Assembly: GCA_900543695.1 (NCBI GenBank)
Contig: UQSG01000014.1
Span: 1 to 64,000 of the forward strand
Source: an uncultured Clostridium sp.
GTDB taxonomy: Bacteria; Bacillota; Clostridia; UBA1212; UBA1255
Reading direction: 5' to 3'
Length of the DNA stretch: 64,000 nucleotides
Part shown: positions 61,982 through 64,000 of the stretch, one piece after another
Position numbering within the stretch: position 1 is the stretch's first letter
Layout of the letters: the number at the start of each line of letters is the position of its first letter
Notes under the pieces: generated by a model
The model's input: the letters and a program-made list of their open reading frames with translations, nothing else
What the model was told of the DNA's origin: nothing
Databases searched by the model: none
Translations under genes and position numbers: made by a program

Positions 61982-62530
61982 ATGTCATCCATTTATTACA
62001 TATCGGAAAAAGCAGATGCGCTGATCAAAAAATATGATACGAGAGATCCGCTTGCGTTGTGCAGAGAGCTCCGCATCCAAGTACGATACAAGGATTTGGG
62101 AACGGCGGTAAAAGCTTATTACTTCTATCAATCCAGGATCAAAAACATTGTTCTGAATTCCCGTTCCGGCAGCATCGTCCAAAAAGTATTATGCGCGCAC
62201 GAGCTCGGACATGCCGTGCTGCACGGAAAGCTTGCCGCAATGCGGGGCTTCCGCGAATTGGAGCTTTTCGACAGGACCGTCCCCGCCGAGTACGAAGCCA
62301 ATTTATTCGCCGCGGAGCTGCTTGTTTCCGACGAGGAGCTTTTGAGGCTGCTGAACGACAGAGACAAGACGTTTTTCGGGATTTCCCGGGAGCTGTACAT
62401 CCCCGCAGAGCTGCTGGACTTTAAGTTTCGCATATTAAAACACAAAGGCTACCATCTGGAAGCGCCCTGCCTTGCGCCGTCTGATTTTTTAAAGGGCGAG
62501 CTTCCCGGAAGCTTTCAAGAAAATGGCTGA
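61982..62530 (+). CDS. ImmA/IrrE-family metallopeptidase
   Basis: A zinc protease (182 aa) that cleaves the neighbouring repressor. The zinc motif is AHELGHAVLH, with the third ligand in YEANLFAAELL (E). ATG 61982 is chosen because AGGAGG lies 11 bases upstream; GTG 61970 overlaps that site. There is no integrase or phage structural gene close by, so this pair may be a domesticated or stranded immunity module. Confidence 0.9.
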   Translation: MSSIYYISEKADALIKKYDTRDPLALCRELRIQVRYKDLGTAVKAYYFYQSRIKNIVLNSRSGSIVQKVLCAHELGHAVLHGKLAAMRGFRELELFDRTVPAEYEANLFAAELLVSDEELLRLLNDRDKTFFGISRELYIPAELLDFKFRILKHKGYHLEAPCLAPSDFLKGELPGSFQENG

Positions 62531-62700
62531 TCAAAAACGCTGCACGCTCTGGAACCGTCCGAAATGCACTCGCTAGCAAACGGGCAGTCTTGGCTTTTGC
62601 ATTTACGCATAATATTTTCAAGCAGGCAACGGCGTCCGCTGTATACCAAGCAAGCGCTGCCATTATGATACCACGGCGGGTGTCGGGACATTTCCCTAAG

Positions 62701-63711
62701 CTATTCCAGTCTTCTCCATGCTTCAATATTTTCATTTCCCCTTGTATAATTCCCTTTCGGAAGCTCGCAATCCTTTAGGTTATAATGCTTACGATTTTTT
62801 TCTGAATACACATATGATAAATCTAAGCAGGGAGTTAAATCTCCGTCCTTCACATTCATATTAAATAGGAATGTTTTAAGGTTTTTCATTTTTTTAAGAA
62901 AACTCAAGCTAGGTAATTCATTGCTCCCGGAAAGTTCTAGAAGTTCTAGATTTTCGAGTTCACCTAATACAGAAAAGTCGTTGATTTTGGGACAGTTTTC
63001 AATCCGGAGCGCCCTAAGCGTTCTTTTAACTTTTTTTAATGCACTGATATCTTGCAGAGAGCGATTATAATACAGATATAAACATTGCATTTTTTGTGAC
63101 TTTTGTATTCCCTCTAAAGTTATTATTTTGCTCTGGAATATTGAAAGAGTATCTAATATTGAGCTGCTAAATGCTTCAGACATATCCCTCTTTTCGTAAT
63201 TAGATAAACCCAATCCCTTTAATGTCTCAACTGCATTAAAATTCTTATATCCGGAATCTGTTACGTGGATCTCTTCAAGTCCATTTATTTGGATACAATC
63301 AATGCAGGTTGAAAACTCCTCTCTGAAACCATATACGGTTGAACATTGCAAGCTCTTTATTTGAGACATTTTGTATAATGGAGAGTAATCAAATCCTTCA
63401 CCGGCGTTGTCTGCCGGTACAATCCGCAAATACTTTAAAGTAGGACACATTGTAATAAAATTAATATTTTCAGCAATTATTAAGGCTTTTTCAATTCTAT
63501 GCCTGTTAATAAATTCAATCTGTTCTTTCAGACTGTGAGAAGAACCATTTATTCTTGGAGAGAAACATGGAACATCTTGCGGATATTTTACTGCAATGGC
63601 ATCATATACATTTGCAGGATATGTAATTGCTGTAAAAGGAAAACCATTGCGTAAAATATATCTATTTCCCAAAATCCTACTATCTGTAATCACTTCTTGT
63701 ACATCAATCAC
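62701..63711 (-). CDS. Leucine-rich protein of unknown function
   Basis: A 336-aa protein with degenerate leucine-rich repeats over about residues 75-280 (LKYLRIVPADN, LEEIHVTDSG, LELLELSGSNELPSLSFL). No signal peptide. The C-terminal SYVYSEKNRKHYNLKDCELPKG resembles a group of immunity-like proteins near polymorphic toxins. The base composition is more AT-rich than the neighbours, suggesting transfer. GTG 63711 has GGAGG 7 bases upstream and is preferred to the TTG at 63714. Confidence 0.65.
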   Translation of the reverse strand: MIDVQEVITDSRILGNRYILRNGFPFTAITYPANVYDAIAVKYPQDVPCFSPRINGSSHSLKEQIEFINRHRIEKALIIAENINFITMCPTLKYLRIVPADNAGEGFDYSPLYKMSQIKSLQCSTVYGFREEFSTCIDCIQINGLEEIHVTDSGYKNFNAVETLKGLGLSNYEKRDMSEAFSSSILDTLSIFQSKIITLEGIQKSQKMQCLYLYYNRSLQDISALKKVKRTLRALRIENCPKINDFSVLGELENLELLELSGSNELPSLSFLKKMKNLKTFLFNMNVKDGDLTPCLDLSYVYSEKNRKHYNLKDCELPKGNYTRGNENIEAWRRLE

Positions 63712-63750
63712 CAAAATACCTCCTTCCAGGGCTCCATATCTTGTTGTATG

Positions 63751-63960
63751 TTAAAAGACCTTTTCTTCAAAAGACCGCTGCAAACATATAACACTGCTTG
63801 CAGGATCAAGCAAATTGAACACAAATATATTTTCCGGATTTTCTTTAATTGCTTTATCCAAAAAATTCTTAAATAAAAGGTATGGTACAACCGCAGATAT
63901 CTCTTGGGTAATCCCGATTAACGCTTGCTTAACGTTTGGGTAACCGAAAATACTGGAAAA
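63751..63960 (-). pseudogene. Truncated reading frame at the right edge
   Basis: On the minus strand a 69-codon frame without start runs to TAA at 63751-63753 (for example VVPYLLFKNFLDKAIKE and IFVFNLLDPAS). It begins right after an in-frame TGA (63961-63963) and looks protein-like. It may be the tail of a gene broken by a stop or frame change, upstream of the leucine-rich gene. The last 40 bases show nothing clear. Confidence 0.4.
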
Positions 63961-64000
63961 TCAAGGGATTACACGGAAAGTTGTTGCAAATACATTACAA

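Noticed and set aside
62421..62735. A 104-codon minus-strand frame between ImmA and the leucine-rich gene
   Set aside because: It overlaps the end of the ImmA gene by 110 bases, has no ribosome site and shows no domain pattern.

Overview
The window looks like a chromosomal segment from a class Clostridia bacterium (Firmicutes) of moderate GC, probably a gut or animal associated anaerobe. The evidence is a V-type ATPase, a c-di-AMP receptor next to holB and yaaT, a PASTA kinase and PP2C phosphatase pair, a meso-diaminopimelate dehydrogenase, strong AGGAGG ribosome sites, and a wall-anchored cohesin protein beside a dockerin protein. I see no rRNA or tRNA genes. Species cannot be named from sequence alone.

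Layout. 1-4700: a surface-facing alpha/beta hydrolase, a two-gene piece of the V-ATPase operon (B and D only) behind a ROK kinase, and the RNase P RNA. 4.8-11 kb: a membrane protein of unknown function, then an operon GNAT-yccF-mutL-miaA and two bacterial PH-domain proteins. 11.2-15.4 kb: a cohesin-bearing wall-anchored protein and a leucine-rich-repeat dockerin protein, a probable two-part surface complex. 15.4-27.4 kb: a housekeeping block (P-loop protein, priA, def, fmt, rlmN, prpC, prkC, rsgA, rpe) followed by an aminotransferase and a GH99/71-like protein. 27.5-35.7 kb: a nucleobase permease, an orphan type I-C-like cas1, darA-holB-yaaT, an aldo/keto reductase and small unknowns.

35.8-40.3 kb: a MarR-controlled operon (nitroreductase with two in-frame stops, SPL-family radical SAM protein, MFS transporter, mutM) with a TnpV remnant beside it. 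40.5-46.2 kb: an AraC-type regulator divergent from two beta-helix (pectate-lyase-3-like) exported proteins, a lipoprotein and a C-terminally anchored protein. 46.2-48.9 kb: a small defence island (AbiE toxin-antitoxin plus a frameshifted NUDIX gene) lying at the 3' end of guaA and flanked by near-identical 18-base repeats. 48.9-54 kb: a GMP synthase that lacks its glutaminase core, ddh, a metal P-type ATPase and its probable TetR repressor.

54-64 kb: a holin/XhlA-like phage-derived pair and a metallophosphoesterase, then the most unusual operon of the window: six tightly overlapping genes for a nucleotidyltransferase, a thymidylate-kinase-like protein, a free acyl carrier protein, a BtrH-like protein, an acyl/aminoacyl-AMP ligase and a CYTH phosphatase. 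A short DeoR/HTH regulator with a perfect palindrome upstream may control it. The right edge holds an XRE/ImmA immunity pair, a low-GC leucine-rich protein and a truncated reading frame. The main candidates for undescribed biology are the ACP/BtrH/CYTH operon, the cohesin-dockerin pair, and the glutaminase-less GMP synthase.
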